Of a stretch of DNA of 64,000 nucleotides, positions 28,169 to 37,764 are shown one piece after another. The stretch's first letter is position 1. The number at the start of each line of letters is the position of its first letter. Origin of the DNA: Roseococcus thiosulfatophilus. Its GTDB lineage: Bacteria; Pseudomonadota; Alphaproteobacteria; Acetobacterales; Acetobacteraceae. The stretch is taken from the NCBI RefSeq assembly GCF_017311575.1, contig NZ_JAFFQY010000022.1, forward strand, positions 124,001 to 188,000, written 5' to 3'. The notes beneath the pieces are model-generated. The model was not told where the DNA came from. It saw only the letters and a program-made list of their open reading frames with translations, and did not search any database. The position numbers were made by a program, and so were the translations under genes.

Positions 28169-30458
28169 GCACGGCCCAGACCTTCTCCGGCGTCACCGGC
28201 ATATCAATGTGGGCCACGCCCAGCGCATCACACACCGCGCTGACCACCGCCGGCGGCGCGCCGCAGGACCCGCCCTCGCCCGCCCCCTTCACGCCCAGGT
28301 CGTTGGAGGGGCAGGGCACCACGTTCAAATCCACCTCCAGGTCCGGCAGGTCGCTCGCGCGCGGCATGCAGTAGTCCTGGAAAGTGGCGGTGAGGAACTG
28401 GCCGCTCTCGGCGTCGTAGCGCGCGTGTTCGTACAGCGCCTGGCCGATGCCGGAGACGATGCCGCCATGGCATTGCCCATGCACCAGCAGCGGGTTCAGC
28501 GGCACGCCCACATCATCCACCGCGGCATAGCGCACGACGGCCACTTCGCCCGTGTCGGTGTCCACCTCCACCTCGGCCACGTGGCAGCCATTGGGGAAGT
28601 TGCACTCGGTGTTGCGCTTGTAGAGGAGTTCCTCGTCCAGCCCCGGCGTCTCGCCCGGGATCTCGGCCTGGGCGATGTCGGCCCAGGTGAGGGTGCGGTC
28701 GGTGCCGGCAATGCGGAAGATCTCGCCCTCATGCTCGATATCGGCCTCGGCCGCTTCGAGGATCAAGGCGGCCAGCCGCTTGGCCTTGGCCAGCACCAGT
28801 TCGGAGGCACGCGCCACGGCCACGCCGCCCATCTGCGAGGAGCGTGAGCCCCCCGTGCCGCCACCCGCCGGCACCACGTCGGAGTCGCCCTGGATCAGCC
28901 GCACCTTGTCGAAGGGAATGCCGAGCCGCGCGTGCAGCACCTGCGCGAAGGCCGTCTCATGCCCCTGGCCATGGCTGAAGGTGCCGACATGCACCAGTGC
29001 CTCGCCCTGCGCGTTGATGCGCACCCGCGCCCATTCGGCCGGCTGCCCGCCCGAGGCCTCGATGAAGAAGCCGAGCCCCCGCCCGCGCAGCTTGCCGCGC
29101 GCGCGGCTTTCGGCCTGACGGGCGGTGAAGCCCTCCCAGTCCATCAGGGCGAGGGCCTGCTGCTGGGTTTCCTCGAAGCGGCCGCTGTCGATCTCGTTAC
29201 CGGCGCAGTTCACATAGGGAATCTGCTCGGGCTTCACGTAGTTGCGCGCGCGGATCTCCTCGCGGCTGATGCCGAAGGCCAGCGCGCCCTGGTCCAGCAG
29301 GCGCTCGATCACATAGGCAGTCTCGGGCCGGCCCGCGCCGCGATAGGCGTCGGTGGGTGCGGTGTTCGTGAAGACGCACTTCACCCGCGTGCTGACGGCT
29401 TGCATGTCATAGACCGTGCCCTGGATGCGCCCGCCCGCGATGGTGGGAATGCGCGGGCCGAAGTCGAAGAGGTAGCCGCCCATCGCCGCGATGGTCTCGA
29501 CCTTCATGCCGAGGATTTTTCCCTGTGCGTCGAAGGCCATCTCGGCATGGGTGACGTGATCCCGGCCGTGCGGGTCGCACATGAAGGTTTCCGTCCGGTC
29601 CGCGCGCCACTTCGCGGGGCGGCCCAGGCGCTTCGAAGCCCAGAGCACCATCGCACTCTCGGGGAAGAGCTTGCCGCGCAGGCCGAACCCGCCGCCCACA
29701 TCGGGGCTGATGACGCGCATCTTCTCCTTGGGGATCTTGAAGATGTACTGCGCCAGGCCCTCGCGCACGCGGACCACGCCCTGGGTGGGGCTGTGCAGCG
29801 TGTAGTGGTCCTTGGCCGCGTCGTATTCGCCCAGCGCCACGCGCGGTTCCATCGGGTTGCCAACCAGGCGGTTGTTCACCAGTTCGACGCTGACCACGCG
29901 CGCGGCCTTGGCGAAGGCTTCCTCCGCCTGGGCTTCCTTCTTGTTGGACCAGTACACGCAGACATTGGAGCCCAGCTGCTCCCAGATCACCGGCGCATCG
30001 GGCGCCGCCGCGGCGGCGGTGTCGGTGACCGAGGGGAGGATGTCGTAGTCCACCATCACCAGCTCGGCCGCGTCCTGCGCCTGGGCGCGGGTCTCGGCCA
30101 CCACCAGCACCACGGGGTCGCCCACGAAGCGGACGAAGTCGGTCTGCAGCACCTTGCGGGGCGGGCACCAGGCGGGCTTGCCGTCGAGGCCCGGCACCTC
30201 GACCTGCACGGGGAAGAGACCCAGCCCATCGGCATCGGCGTCCTGGCCGGTCAGCACCGCCAGCACGCCGGGCGCGGATTTGGCGGCCTCGGTGTCCATG
30301 GAGAGGATGCGCGCATTGGCGTGCGGGCTGCGGAGCACCACCGCCCAGGCCTGGCCCTCGCGGTTGATGTCGTCGGTGTAGGTGCCCGCCCCCGTCAGCA
30401 GCCGCACGTCTTCCTTGCGACGCACAGGCTGGCCGATGCCGAATTGGTCCATGAACAT
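28140..30458 (-). CDS. CoxL-like (form II) molybdenum hydroxylase large subunit
   Basis: A 772-residue molybdopterin-binding subunit of the xanthine oxidase family. N-terminal IGQPVRRKEDVRLLTGAGTY, VGGGFGLRGK (254-263), the active-site loop AYRGAGRPE (371-379) and the catalytic Glu728 in VKGAGEGGSCG are present. True CO dehydrogenase has a Cys-Ser-Phe loop; AYRGAGR marks the form II subunits with other or unknown substrates. No small Fe-S (CoxS) or flavin (CoxM) gene is adjacent, so its electron partners must be encoded elsewhere. An alternative start is the ATG at 30452. It is divergent from the acyl-CoA dehydrogenase operon. Confidence 0.9.
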   Translation of the reverse strand: MFMDQFGIGQPVRRKEDVRLLTGAGTYTDDINREGQAWAVVLRSPHANARILSMDTEAAKSAPGVLAVLTGQDADADGLGLFPVQVEVPGLDGKPAWCPPRKVLQTDFVRFVGDPVVLVVAETRAQAQDAAELVMVDYDILPSVTDTAAAAAPDAPVIWEQLGSNVCVYWSNKKEAQAEEAFAKAARVVSVELVNNRLVGNPMEPRVALGEYDAAKDHYTLHSPTQGVVRVREGLAQYIFKIPKEKMRVISPDVGGGFGLRGKLFPESAMVLWASKRLGRPAKWRADRTETFMCDPHGRDHVTHAEMAFDAQGKILGMKVETIAAMGGYLFDFGPRIPTIAGGRIQGTVYDMQAVSTRVKCVFTNTAPTDAYRGAGRPETAYVIERLLDQGALAFGISREEIRARNYVKPEQIPYVNCAGNEIDSGRFEETQQQALALMDWEGFTARQAESRARGKLRGRGLGFFIEASGGQPAEWARVRINAQGEALVHVGTFSHGQGHETAFAQVLHARLGIPFDKVRLIQGDSDVVPAGGGTGGSRSSQMGGVAVARASELVLAKAKRLAALILEAAEADIEHEGEIFRIAGTDRTLTWADIAQAEIPGETPGLDEELLYKRNTECNFPNGCHVAEVEVDTDTGEVAVVRYAAVDDVGVPLNPLLVHGQCHGGIVSGIGQALYEHARYDAESGQFLTATFQDYCMPRASDLPDLEVDLNVVPCPSNDLGVKGAGEGGSCGAPPAVVSAVCDALGVAHIDMPVTPEKVWAVLSQQRMAAE

Positions 30459-30544
30459 GTCTCCCCAAGGCTTCCCTGCAAACTAGGTGTGGGGGGTCGC
30501 CCTGGCAACGCGGGGCCGTTACGCTTCTTCGCGGAGGAGACAAT

Positions 30545-31681
30545 ATGCGTTTCGACCTGCCGGACACGCCCCCGGGCGCCGAGGCCCTGCGCGCCGAGCT
30601 GCGCGCCTTCCTGGCCGAGGCGGGCCGCGCCTGGACCCCCGAGATCCGCGCCCGTTCCTGGATGGGCTTCGACCGCGATTTTTCGCGGGAGGTCGGCGCA
30701 CGCGGCTGGATCGGCATGACCTGGCCCAAGGCCTATGGCGGGCATGAGCGTTCCGGCCTGGAACGGGTGGTGGTGCTGGAGGAGATGCTGGCCGCCGGCG
30801 CCCCCGTGGGGGCCCACTGGATCGGCGACCGGCAGTCGGGGCCTTTGATCCTGCGGCTGGGCACCGAGGAACAGCGGCGGCGCATCCTGCCCGGCATCGC
30901 GCGCGGCGAACTCGCCTTCTGCATCGGCCTCTCCGAGCCCGATGCAGGCAGCGACCTCGCCAACCTCCGCACCAAGGCCGAGCGCGTGCCTGGCGGCTGG
31001 AAGCTGAACGGCCGCAAGATCTGGACGACCTTCGCGCACAAGTCCGACTACATGATCGCGCTGGTGCGGACCTCGCCCGCGCCGGAGGGCGGGTCGCGCC
31101 ATGCGGGCCTCTCGCAGTTCCTCGTGGACTTGCGCCTGTCCGGCATTTCCATCCGGCCCATCCGCGACTTGGCGGGGGCGGACAGCTTCAACGAGGTCAC
31201 CTTCGACGATGTGATGCTGCGCGAGGATGACCTGGTCGGCGCCGAGGGCGCGGGCTGGGCGCAGGCCACCAGCGAACTAGCCTTCGAGCGCAGCGGGCCG
31301 GACCGCTACCTCTCCTCCTACCCCGCCCTGTCGCTGGGCCTGGATGCGCTGGCCACGAACCCGGTGCCGGGTGCCGAAGTGACGGTGGGCCGCATGGTGG
31401 CGCGGCTCTCCGCGCTGCGCGGCATGTCGCTTTCGGTGGGCGGCATGCTGGAGCGCGGCGAGGACCCGGCGGTGGAGGCGGCGCTGGTGAAGGATGTGGG
31501 CAATGTCTTCGAACAGGCGCTGCCCGAGCATCTGCGCGGCCTGCTCGACCCGGAGGACAGCCCCGCCGAACTGCGCGCGCTGCTGGCCGCGCTGACGCAG
31601 CTGACCCCCACCTTCAGCCTGCGCGGCGGCACGCGGGAAATCCTGCGCGGGATCATCGCGCGCGATCTGGGACTGCGCTGA
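30545..31681 (+). CDS. acyl-CoA dehydrogenase, larger subunit of a pair
   Basis: A 378-residue flavoprotein with the three ACAD domains: a helical N-terminal domain with WPKAYGGHERSG, the flavin/substrate beta domain with CIGLSEPDAGSDLANLRT and GRKIWTTFAH, and a C-terminal helical bundle ending GGTREILRGIIARDLGL. The catalytic Glu of medium-chain enzymes is Gly in this last motif, as in members of heteromeric ACADs, so the base must sit elsewhere. GGAGGAG precedes the ATG. The next gene, two bases away, encodes the shorter partner, suggesting an alpha-beta complex. Confidence 0.92.
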   Translation: MRFDLPDTPPGAEALRAELRAFLAEAGRAWTPEIRARSWMGFDRDFSREVGARGWIGMTWPKAYGGHERSGLERVVVLEEMLAAGAPVGAHWIGDRQSGPLILRLGTEEQRRRILPGIARGELAFCIGLSEPDAGSDLANLRTKAERVPGGWKLNGRKIWTTFAHKSDYMIALVRTSPAPEGGSRHAGLSQFLVDLRLSGISIRPIRDLAGADSFNEVTFDDVMLREDDLVGAEGAGWAQATSELAFERSGPDRYLSSYPALSLGLDALATNPVPGAEVTVGRMVARLSALRGMSLSVGGMLERGEDPAVEAALVKDVGNVFEQALPEHLRGLLDPEDSPAELRALLAALTQLTPTFSLRGGTREILRGIIARDLGLR

Positions 31682-31683
31682 CC

Positions 31684-32667
31684 ATGAGCGAACTTCGCGG
31701 CATCCTTGTCGAACAGGTGGAACGGCTGGTGGCCGATGCGGGCGGCGTGGCGCCGCTGCGCGAGGTCGAGGCGGGCCAGTTTCCGCAAGCCCTCTGGGAT
31801 GGGCTGAGCGAACAGGGTCTGGCGCTGGCCCTGGTGCCGGAGGAGGCGGGCGGCGTCGGCCTCTCCTGGGGCGATGCGGCGGCACTCTGGCAGGTGCTGG
31901 GCAAGCATGGCGCGCCGGTGCCGATGGCCGAGGCGATGCTGGGCGCCGCGCTGCTCTCTGCGGCGGGCGTGGAAGTGCCCGATGGCGTGCTGGCGCTGGG
32001 CGAGAAGGGCGCACCCTTCGGCCGCCATGCCGCGAATGCGGTGAAGCTGGACGGCGCGCGGCTGACGCTGCACCCCGTCGAGGGCGCCAACCCGGGCGCG
32101 AACATCGGACGTGAACCGCGCGATGACCTGACGCTCGCGCCACGCAGCGCCGCCGGCATCCTGCCCAACAGCCATGGTCCGCGCGCGCTGCGCCTGGGCC
32201 TCGCGCTGATTCGCGCCGCGCAGATCGCGGGCGCGCTGGAACGCATCCTGGCACTCGCCGTGGATTGGGCGAACACGCGCAAGCAATTCGGCCGGCCCAT
32301 CGGCAAGTTCCAGGCGGTGCAGCAGCAATTGGCGGCCATGGCAGGTGAGGTCGCGGCGGTGCAGGTGGCCGTCAGCAATGCCGCGCGCGCGGTGGATGCG
32401 CGCGGCTTGGCGGAAGCGGGCTTCGAGATCGGCTGCGCCAAGGTCGTGGCTGGCGAGGCCGCGACCTTCGGCGCCGCCACCGCGCACCAGGTCTTCGCCG
32501 CCATCGGCATCACCGAGGACCATGAGCTGCACCATTTCACCCGCCGCCTCTGGGCCTGGCGCGAGGAGGGCGGCACCGACCGCGCCTGGGCCGCCGAGAT
32601 CGGCAAGCTCGCCCTCGCCCGCGGCGGCGCGAACCTCTGGCCCGACCTGACCGCACGCGACGCCTGA
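31684..32667 (+). CDS. acyl-CoA dehydrogenase, smaller subunit of a pair
   Basis: A 327-residue, shortened ACAD-like protein. The N-terminal domain retains LVPEEAGGVGLSWGDAA, but the central beta domain is largely missing: only a short segment around residues 100-165 links it to the C-terminal helices with ARKQFGRPIGKFQAVQQQLA-like sequence (TRKQFGRPIGKFQ) and HQVFAAIGITEDHELH. Paired ACADs with one reduced subunit form heterotetramers in steroid and other CoA-ester degradation in actinobacteria. The reduced subunit probably completes the flavin site of its neighbour. Confidence 0.88.
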   Translation: MSELRGILVEQVERLVADAGGVAPLREVEAGQFPQALWDGLSEQGLALALVPEEAGGVGLSWGDAAALWQVLGKHGAPVPMAEAMLGAALLSAAGVEVPDGVLALGEKGAPFGRHAANAVKLDGARLTLHPVEGANPGANIGREPRDDLTLAPRSAAGILPNSHGPRALRLGLALIRAAQIAGALERILALAVDWANTRKQFGRPIGKFQAVQQQLAAMAGEVAAVQVAVSNAARAVDARGLAEAGFEIGCAKVVAGEAATFGAATAHQVFAAIGITEDHELHHFTRRLWAWREEGGTDRAWAAEIGKLALARGGANLWPDLTARDA

Positions 32668-32681
32668 AGGAACACCCTGGC

Positions 32682-33485
32682 ATGACGAACTTCCTCAAGA
32701 TCGAGCAGGACGGCCCGATCGTCACCCTCACGCTGAATGCACCGGACCGGCGCAACGCCATCTCCTCCTTCGAGGATTGCGCGGAGGTGGAGGAGGCCTG
32801 CCGCCGCATCGCGCGCGATGACAGCGTGCGCTGCGTGATCCTGACCGGCGCCGACCCCGCCTTCTGTTCGGGCGGCGACCTCAAGGGCATGCGCGACCGC
32901 AAGGGCATCATGGCCGCCGACAGCCCGGCCGTGATGCGCGAGAACTACCGGCGCGGCATCCAGCGCATTCCGCTGGCGCTGTGGGAGCTGGACCTGCCCA
33001 CCATCGCCGCCGTGAATGGTGCGGCCATCGGCGCGGGGCTCGACCTCGCCTGCATGTGCGACATGCGCGTGGCGAGCGAGAAGGCCATCTTCGCGGAGAG
33101 CTTCGTGCGCGTGGGCATCGTGCCAGGCGATGGCGGGGCCTGGCTGCTGCCGCGCGCCGTGGGCATGGCGATGGCAGCGGAGATGTCCTTCACCGGCGAC
33201 CCGCTGAATGCCGAGCAGGCGCTGGCCGCGCGGCTGGTGTCGCGCGTGGTGCCGCATGGGGAACTGATGGGCGCGGCGCGCGAACTCGCCGCGCGCGTGG
33301 CGAAGAACCCGCCCCAGGTGCTGCGCATGACCAAGCGGCTGCTGCGCGAGGGGCAGCACATGTCGCTCGCCTCGCTGCTGGAGATGTCGGCGGCCTTCCA
33401 GGCCATCGCGCACGAAACGCAGGACCACAAGGAGGCGGTGAACGCCATGCTGGAAAAGCGGCAGGGCGTGTTCACGGGGCGATGA
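32682..33485 (+). CDS. enoyl-CoA hydratase/isomerase family protein lacking both hydratase glutamates
   Basis: A 267-residue crotonase-fold protein. The oxyanion-hole segments PAFCSGGDLKGM and NGAAIGAGLDLACMCD are intact. The two glutamates of true enoyl-CoA hydratase are missing: the first is Asp in AGLDLACMCD, and the second position, in FAESFVRVGIVPG, is not Glu. It may be a different crotonase-type enzyme, such as an isomerase, hydrolase or lyase. It follows the ACAD pair by 14 bases and overlaps the DehI-like gene by ATGA, so it acts on the same CoA-ester route. Confidence 0.88.
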   Translation: MTNFLKIEQDGPIVTLTLNAPDRRNAISSFEDCAEVEEACRRIARDDSVRCVILTGADPAFCSGGDLKGMRDRKGIMAADSPAVMRENYRRGIQRIPLALWELDLPTIAAVNGAAIGAGLDLACMCDMRVASEKAIFAESFVRVGIVPGDGGAWLLPRAVGMAMAAEMSFTGDPLNAEQALAARLVSRVVPHGELMGAARELAARVAKNPPQVLRMTKRLLREGQHMSLASLLEMSAAFQAIAHETQDHKEAVNAMLEKRQGVFTGR

Positions 33486-34285
33486 GCGACCCCGTCCCCG
33501 CCATCCTCGAAGGCGACGCGACCGGCGAGATCGCAGCAATCTTCGCCGACATCCGCGCCACCTACCGCATCGGCGTGGTGAACCTGATCTGGCGGCACCT
33601 GGCGGTGTTTGACGGCGCGCTGCCCTGGGCCTGGGCCAGCCTGAAGCCGCTCTATGTCGGCGGGCATGTGGCGGCGGCGGCCGCGGTGCTGCGGGCGGAA
33701 CGCCCACTGCCGGAAGCGCCGCGTGTGCCGGCGGCGGCCTGGGCCTGCATCGGCCTCGACCCCGCGCCGGTGCGCGACGTGATCGCGGCCTATGACCGCA
33801 GCAACCCCATGGCACTGGCGGCGCTCACCCTGCTGCGCGAAAGCACGGCACCGGGCTTCGCGGCCAGCGGCACGCCGCGCGCGCCCGTGTTCCCGGAGGA
33901 AGCGCCCATCCCGTTGCCTGCCCTGCTCACGCTGGACGAGATGCCGCCGCAGGCGGCGGAGATGGTGCTGGCGCTGAACGCGCTGGGCAGCACGGCCGAG
34001 GCGCCCATCCTGGCCAGCATGTACCGCCACATGGCGCATTGGCCGGGCGCGCTGTCACTGGCTTACGGCGTGCTGGCGCCGCTGCACGCCAGCGGCGCCT
34101 TGCAGGCGGCCATCGCCGCCACGCGCGACCTGGCGCGGGAGGAAGCGGGACGCATGGCGATCCTGCTGCCACGCCTGCCGCCACCGCCCGACCTGCCGCC
34201 TGTGCAGGCGGCGCTGGATGCCTTCATCCAGGATGCCATCGGGCGGATGGTGGTGAATGGCGGCGTGCTGGGGGGGAGCCTTTAG
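33482..34285 (+). CDS. DehI-like halocarboxylic acid dehydrogenase/dehalogenase family protein
   Basis: A 267-residue, all-helical protein. [12 protein letters not shown] followed by [12 protein letters not shown], and a weaker second half with [22 protein letters not shown], match the tandem-repeat pattern of DehI, the cofactor-free dehalogenase that acts on D- and L-2-haloacids. In DehI an Asp activates water; a matching residue cannot be assigned by eye, so dehalogenase activity is only a possibility. Coupling to the crotonase gene puts it in a CoA-ester degradation operon. Its stop overlaps the convergent SDR stop by four bases. Confidence 0.7.
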   Translation: MSDPVPAILEGDATGEIAAIFADIRATYRIGVVNLIWRHLAVFDGALPWAWASLKPLYVGGHVAAAAAVLRAERPLPEAPRVPAAAWACIGLDPAPVRDVIAAYDRSNPMALAALTLLRESTAPGFAASGTPRAPVFPEEAPIPLPALLTLDEMPPQAAEMVLALNALGSTAEAPILASMYRHMAHWPGALSLAYGVLAPLHASGALQAAIAATRDLAREEAGRMAILLPRLPPPPDLPPVQAALDAFIQDAIGRMVVNGGVLGGSL

Positions 34286-35031
34286 CCCCGCCCCTCGAAC
34301 GGCATCTTCGTCGCCTTGATGGTCATGAACAGCACGTTCGCATCCAGCGTCAGGCTGTCCATGTAGACGATGGCGTTGGCCACGTTCTGCACGTCCATGG
34401 TGGGTTCCACCATCATCTCGCCATTGGGCTGCTTCACGCCCTTGGTCATGCGCTGCGTCATGTTCGTGGCGGCGTTGCCGATATCCACCTGGCCCGCGCA
34501 GATGTTGTATTTCCGCCCGTCCAGCGCCAGCGACTTGGTCAGCCCCGTGATGGCGTGCTTGGTGGCGGTGTAGGCGATGCTGTCTGGCCGCGGCGCATGC
34601 GCGCTGATCGAGCCGTTGTTGATGATGCGTCCGCCCTGCGGCGTCTGCTCCTTCATCATGCGGAAGGCCTGCTGCGCGCAGTAGAAGCTGCCATTGAGGT
34701 TGACGTTCACCACCTCCTGCCACTTCTCCACCGGCAGATCCTCCAGCAGGAAGCCCTGCACGCCCATGCCGGCATTGTTGAACAGCAGGTCGCAGCGGCC
34801 CCAGTTCGACTTTACCTTGGTGAAGACCGCGGCCACGCTGTCCGGGTCGCCCACATTGGTCGGCACGGGCATGGCATTGCCACTGTTGGCGCCGGCCATC
34901 TGCGCGGTCTCCTCCAGGTCGGCCTGGCGGCGCGCCACCAGCGCCACGCGATAGCCCGCCTTCAACAGGGCCAGCGCCGCCGCGCGCCCGATGCCCGTGC
35001 TCGCCCCCGTCACCACTGCCACCTTGCTCAT
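34282..35031 (-). CDS. short-chain dehydrogenase/reductase
   Basis: A 249-residue SDR. The nucleotide-binding [10 protein letters not shown] (9-18), NNAG, the catalytic Ser in [10 protein letters not shown] and the YTATKHA triad are intact. ARRQ after the second beta strand suggests NADP preference. The C-terminal part, with [18 protein letters not shown] and [22 protein letters not shown], resembles a subgroup often called 3-ketoacyl-ACP reductase-like; the substrate is unknown. The start at 35031 faces the amidohydrolase gene across a repeat. Confidence 0.9.
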   Translation of the reverse strand: MSKVAVVTGASTGIGRAAALALLKAGYRVALVARRQADLEETAQMAGANSGNAMPVPTNVGDPDSVAAVFTKVKSNWGRCDLLFNNAGMGVQGFLLEDLPVEKWQEVVNVNLNGSFYCAQQAFRMMKEQTPQGGRIINNGSISAHAPRPDSIAYTATKHAITGLTKSLALDGRKYNICAGQVDIGNAATNMTQRMTKGVKQPNGEMMVEPTMDVQNVANAIVYMDSLTLDANVLFMTIKATKMPFEGRG

Positions 35032-35098
35032 GCCGTCTCGCTCCCCTGGCTCGTTGCGGCGCAAGATTGCGCCGGGGGCGCGCGGGCCGCAATCTGGG

Positions 35099-35148
35099 CC
35101 CTTGCGGGGCGGCGGATTCACCGCTCCGGTGTTCCACCTTCGCGGATC
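35099..35148. repeat. dispersed repeat, copy shared with 39507-39557
   Basis: This 50-base segment contains GGATTCACCGCTCCGG (35114-35129), then TGTTCCACC and CGCGGATC. The same 16 bases and similar flanks, including CCTTTGCTGGG against CCCTTGCGGGG, recur at 39507-39557. It lies in the divergent gap between the SDR and amidohydrolase genes, so it may also affect their promoters. Confidence 0.6.
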
Positions 35149-35157
35149 CGACGCTCC

Positions 35158-36021
35158 ATGACCCTGTCCTTCACCTGCGCCCCCGCGAACGCAAGCACCA
35201 ACCCGCCGCGACGCCGCGCGCCACAGGGCGCCTGCGACAGCCACTTCCACATCTTCGGGCCGTATGATCGCTTCCCGCTAAGCGAGGCTCGCCCCTACAC
35301 GCCGCCGCCCGCGCTGGTGCCGCACTACCTCGACATGGCGAACACGCTGGGGCTGACGCGGCGCGTCATCGTGCAGGCCAGCGTCTATGGCACCGACAAT
35401 GCCGTGACGCTGGATGCGGTAGCGCAGCTCGGCCGCGCCGACAGCCGCGCCATCGTGGTGGTGGAGGATGACGCGCCCTTGCAGGCCATGGCCGATGCCG
35501 GTGCGGTGGGCGTGCGCTTCAACGCCGTCAGCGGCAATGGCGCGCCGCTGGAGCAGCTGGAAGCCCTCGCCCGCCGCATCGCGCCGCTGGGCTGGCACAT
35601 CCAGCTTTTCCTGAAGGGAGAGGCGCTGGTGGAACTGGCCCCCCGCCTCGCTGGGCTGCCCGTGCCCGTGGTGCTGGACCACATGGCCGGCGCCCGCGCC
35701 GCCGAGGGCGCGAACAGCCCCGCCATGGACGCCGCCTGCCGGCTGCTGGACACGGGCCGCGCCTGGGTGAAGCTCTGCGGCTATCGCGCCAGCCGCCCGC
35801 CCTATGACGACCTGGCGCCGCTCGCGCGCCGCTTTCTCGGCACCGCGCCCGAACGCTGCCTCTGGGGCACCGATTGGCCCCACACGCAGTTCAGCACGCC
35901 GGAGCAGATGCTCGACGACGGGCTGCTGCTCGACTGGCTGGACGACTGGCTGCCCGACGAGGCCACGCGCCAGCGCGTCCTCGTGGACAACCCGGCGAAG
36001 CTCTACGACTTCCCGGCGTAG
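35158..36021 (+). CDS. amidohydrolase family protein (2-pyrone-4,6-dicarboxylate hydrolase-like)
   Basis: A 287-residue TIM-barrel metal hydrolase of the amidohydrolase_2 family. The metal motif is DSHFHIFGP (27-35), followed by [21 protein letters not shown] and the late GTDWPHT with the catalytic Asp. This pattern is typical of 2-pyrone-4,6-dicarboxylate lactonase and related lactonases in aromatic degradation. No other aromatic genes are adjacent, so the substrate is uncertain. The 3' end overlaps the convergent DUF169 gene by 19 bases. Confidence 0.88.
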   Translation: MTLSFTCAPANASTNPPRRRAPQGACDSHFHIFGPYDRFPLSEARPYTPPPALVPHYLDMANTLGLTRRVIVQASVYGTDNAVTLDAVAQLGRADSRAIVVVEDDAPLQAMADAGAVGVRFNAVSGNGAPLEQLEALARRIAPLGWHIQLFLKGEALVELAPRLAGLPVPVVLDHMAGARAAEGANSPAMDAACRLLDTGRAWVKLCGYRASRPPYDDLAPLARRFLGTAPERCLWGTDWPHTQFSTPEQMLDDGLLLDWLDDWLPDEATRQRVLVDNPAKLYDFPA

Positions 36022-36809
36022 CTCTTGTCCATGCCGGCCGAGGGGTCCGATTGCGGGCCATAGGGCATGATGGGATAGCGAAGCCCGGCCTTGGACAGGC
36101 CGATCAGCCCCTCGATCCCGCGCGCGAAATCGGCGGGGGGGCCGGCCATCAGCATCTCGTCATCGGCGACGCCACCATAGCGGCGCTCCGCGTAGCAGGG
36201 GATGGAGAGGCAGACTGTGCGGTCGCGCAGCGCCCGGCCCCAGGAATCCGCGCAGGCGCTCTCGCCCGTGATGGAGAAGTCATACCGGCGGTAGTTGCGC
36301 CATTGCAGCCCGTTGATGAACAGGATCATCTGCGCCGGGTTCGCATAGAACAGGCACACATCCGGCGGGTTCAGCCGGCCCGAGCGCAGAGGCGAGACCA
36401 CCAGCGCATGATATTCCGGCGGCACGCGCGGCATCTGCGCCTGGTGCGCGGCCGAGGCCTCCAGGTTCTCGAACCAGACGCCCTCCATCTTGCGGCCCGA
36501 CAGGTAAAGCTCGGAGGGCTGGTTCAGCCCGATCACGCCCCCGCAATTGGAGAATTCCGGGACATTGTCGTGGGTGATGCCCAGCGTGAAGCCCGCGATG
36601 CGCGCCTGCGTGACCAGCTGGCAGGTGGAAAAGCGCTTGCCCGCCGGGGGGCGACGAAGCCCCTGGACCGCCTCCAGCTCGGCCGCGTCGCGCATCAGCT
36701 TCATGCCGAAGGGCAGGGTGCGGAGCTTCAGCAGCTCCGACAACTGCGAGGCGAGCTGGACCAGTTCAGGCCCCGTCGGCGCGGGCTTGTCGGTGATGCC
36801 ATCGGGCAT
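36003..36809 (-). CDS. DUF169 family protein
   Basis: A 268-residue protein of the DUF169 family: LRTLPFGMKLMRD near residues 30-42, the Cys-containing RFSTCQLVTQARIAGFTLGI, VVSPLRSGRLNPPDVCLFYANPAQM and ITGESACADSW are typical conserved blocks. Several conserved Cys suggest a cofactor or metal site, but no activity is established. A perfect AGGAGG stands before the ATG. It is divergent from the N-formylglutamate amidohydrolase gene. Confidence 0.85.
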   Translation of the reverse strand: MPDGITDKPAPTGPELVQLASQLSELLKLRTLPFGMKLMRDAAELEAVQGLRRPPAGKRFSTCQLVTQARIAGFTLGITHDNVPEFSNCGGVIGLNQPSELYLSGRKMEGVWFENLEASAAHQAQMPRVPPEYHALVVSPLRSGRLNPPDVCLFYANPAQMILFINGLQWRNYRRYDFSITGESACADSWGRALRDRTVCLSIPCYAERRYGGVADDEMLMAGPPADFARGIEGLIGLSKAGLRYPIMPYGPQSDPSAGMDKSYAGKS

Positions 36810-36912
36810 GTTGCTTCCTCCTGATTTCCTCCCAGCGTGGCACGAATGCGCGCCCCGCAGGAAGCCGGCGGGTGACAGCGGCGCGCGCGCGTGGTGGTGT
36901 AGGACCAGACCG

Positions 36913-37764
36913 ATGGACCAGCACGCCCCCCTCACCGCCTATGACCTGACGCGACCCGCCACGGCCCTCTGCCCGCTGGTCTTCACCTCGCCGCATTCGG
37001 GGCGGGACTACCCGCTGGAGTTCCTGGCCGCCGCGCGGCTCGACGCGCAATCCCTCCGCCGCAGCGAGGACGCCTTCGTCGAGGAGCTTTTCGCCGCCGC
37101 CCCGCGCCTTGGCGCCCCCCTGCTGGCCGCCCGCTTCCCCCGCGCCTGGTGCGACGCCAACCGTGAGCCGTGGGAGCTGGACCCGGGCATGTTCGACACC
37201 CCCCTGCCGCCCTGGGTGAACAGCGCAAGCCCACGCGTGGGCGCGGGGCTCGGCACCATCGCGCGCGTGGTGGCCTCGGGCGAGGCCATCTACCGCCGCC
37301 GCCTCTCCTTCGGCGAGGCGGAAAGCCGGGTGCGGAACTGCTGGGAACCTTTCCACACGGCGCTGGGCGACCTGATCGCCGAGACGCGGGTGCAGTTCGG
37401 CGCCTGCCTGCTGGTGGATTGCCACTCCATGCCGAGCCACCCCGCCCCGGGCGCCGACCAGCCCGACATCATCCTGGGCGACGCCCATGGCACCGCCTGC
37501 GCCCCCCGTGCCACGCGCCTCATCGAGGCCGCGCTGCAGCGCCAGGGCTACCGCGTGCGCCGCAACGACCCCTATGCCGGCGGCTACATCACCCGCCATT
37601 ACGGCCGCCCGCGTGAGCGGGTGCACGCCATCCAGATCGAGATCGCCCGCAGCCTCTACATGGACGAGGCGCGGATCGAGCGCCACGCCGGCTTTGACCG
37701 GCTGCGCGCCAACCTGGCCGCCATCCTGGCCGGCCTGGCCCAGGAGGACTGGTCCTTCCTGTAG
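36913..37764 (+). CDS. N-formylglutamate amidohydrolase family protein
   Basis: A 283-residue metal-dependent hydrolase of the HutG/N-formylglutamate amidohydrolase family. VFTSPHSGRDYP, RRSEDAFVEELF, DANREPWELD, the metal-binding LLVDCHSMPS and the late IQIEIARSLYMDE are all present. HutG-type enzymes release glutamate and formate at the end of one histidine degradation route; no other hut genes are in the window, so a broader N-acyl amino acid hydrolase role is possible. A 49-base repeat follows directly. Confidence 0.9.
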   Translation: MDQHAPLTAYDLTRPATALCPLVFTSPHSGRDYPLEFLAAARLDAQSLRRSEDAFVEELFAAAPRLGAPLLAARFPRAWCDANREPWELDPGMFDTPLPPWVNSASPRVGAGLGTIARVVASGEAIYRRRLSFGEAESRVRNCWEPFHTALGDLIAETRVQFGACLLVDCHSMPSHPAPGADQPDIILGDAHGTACAPRATRLIEAALQRQGYRVRRNDPYAGGYITRHYGRPRERVHAIQIEIARSLYMDEARIERHAGFDRLRANLAAILAGLAQEDWSFL

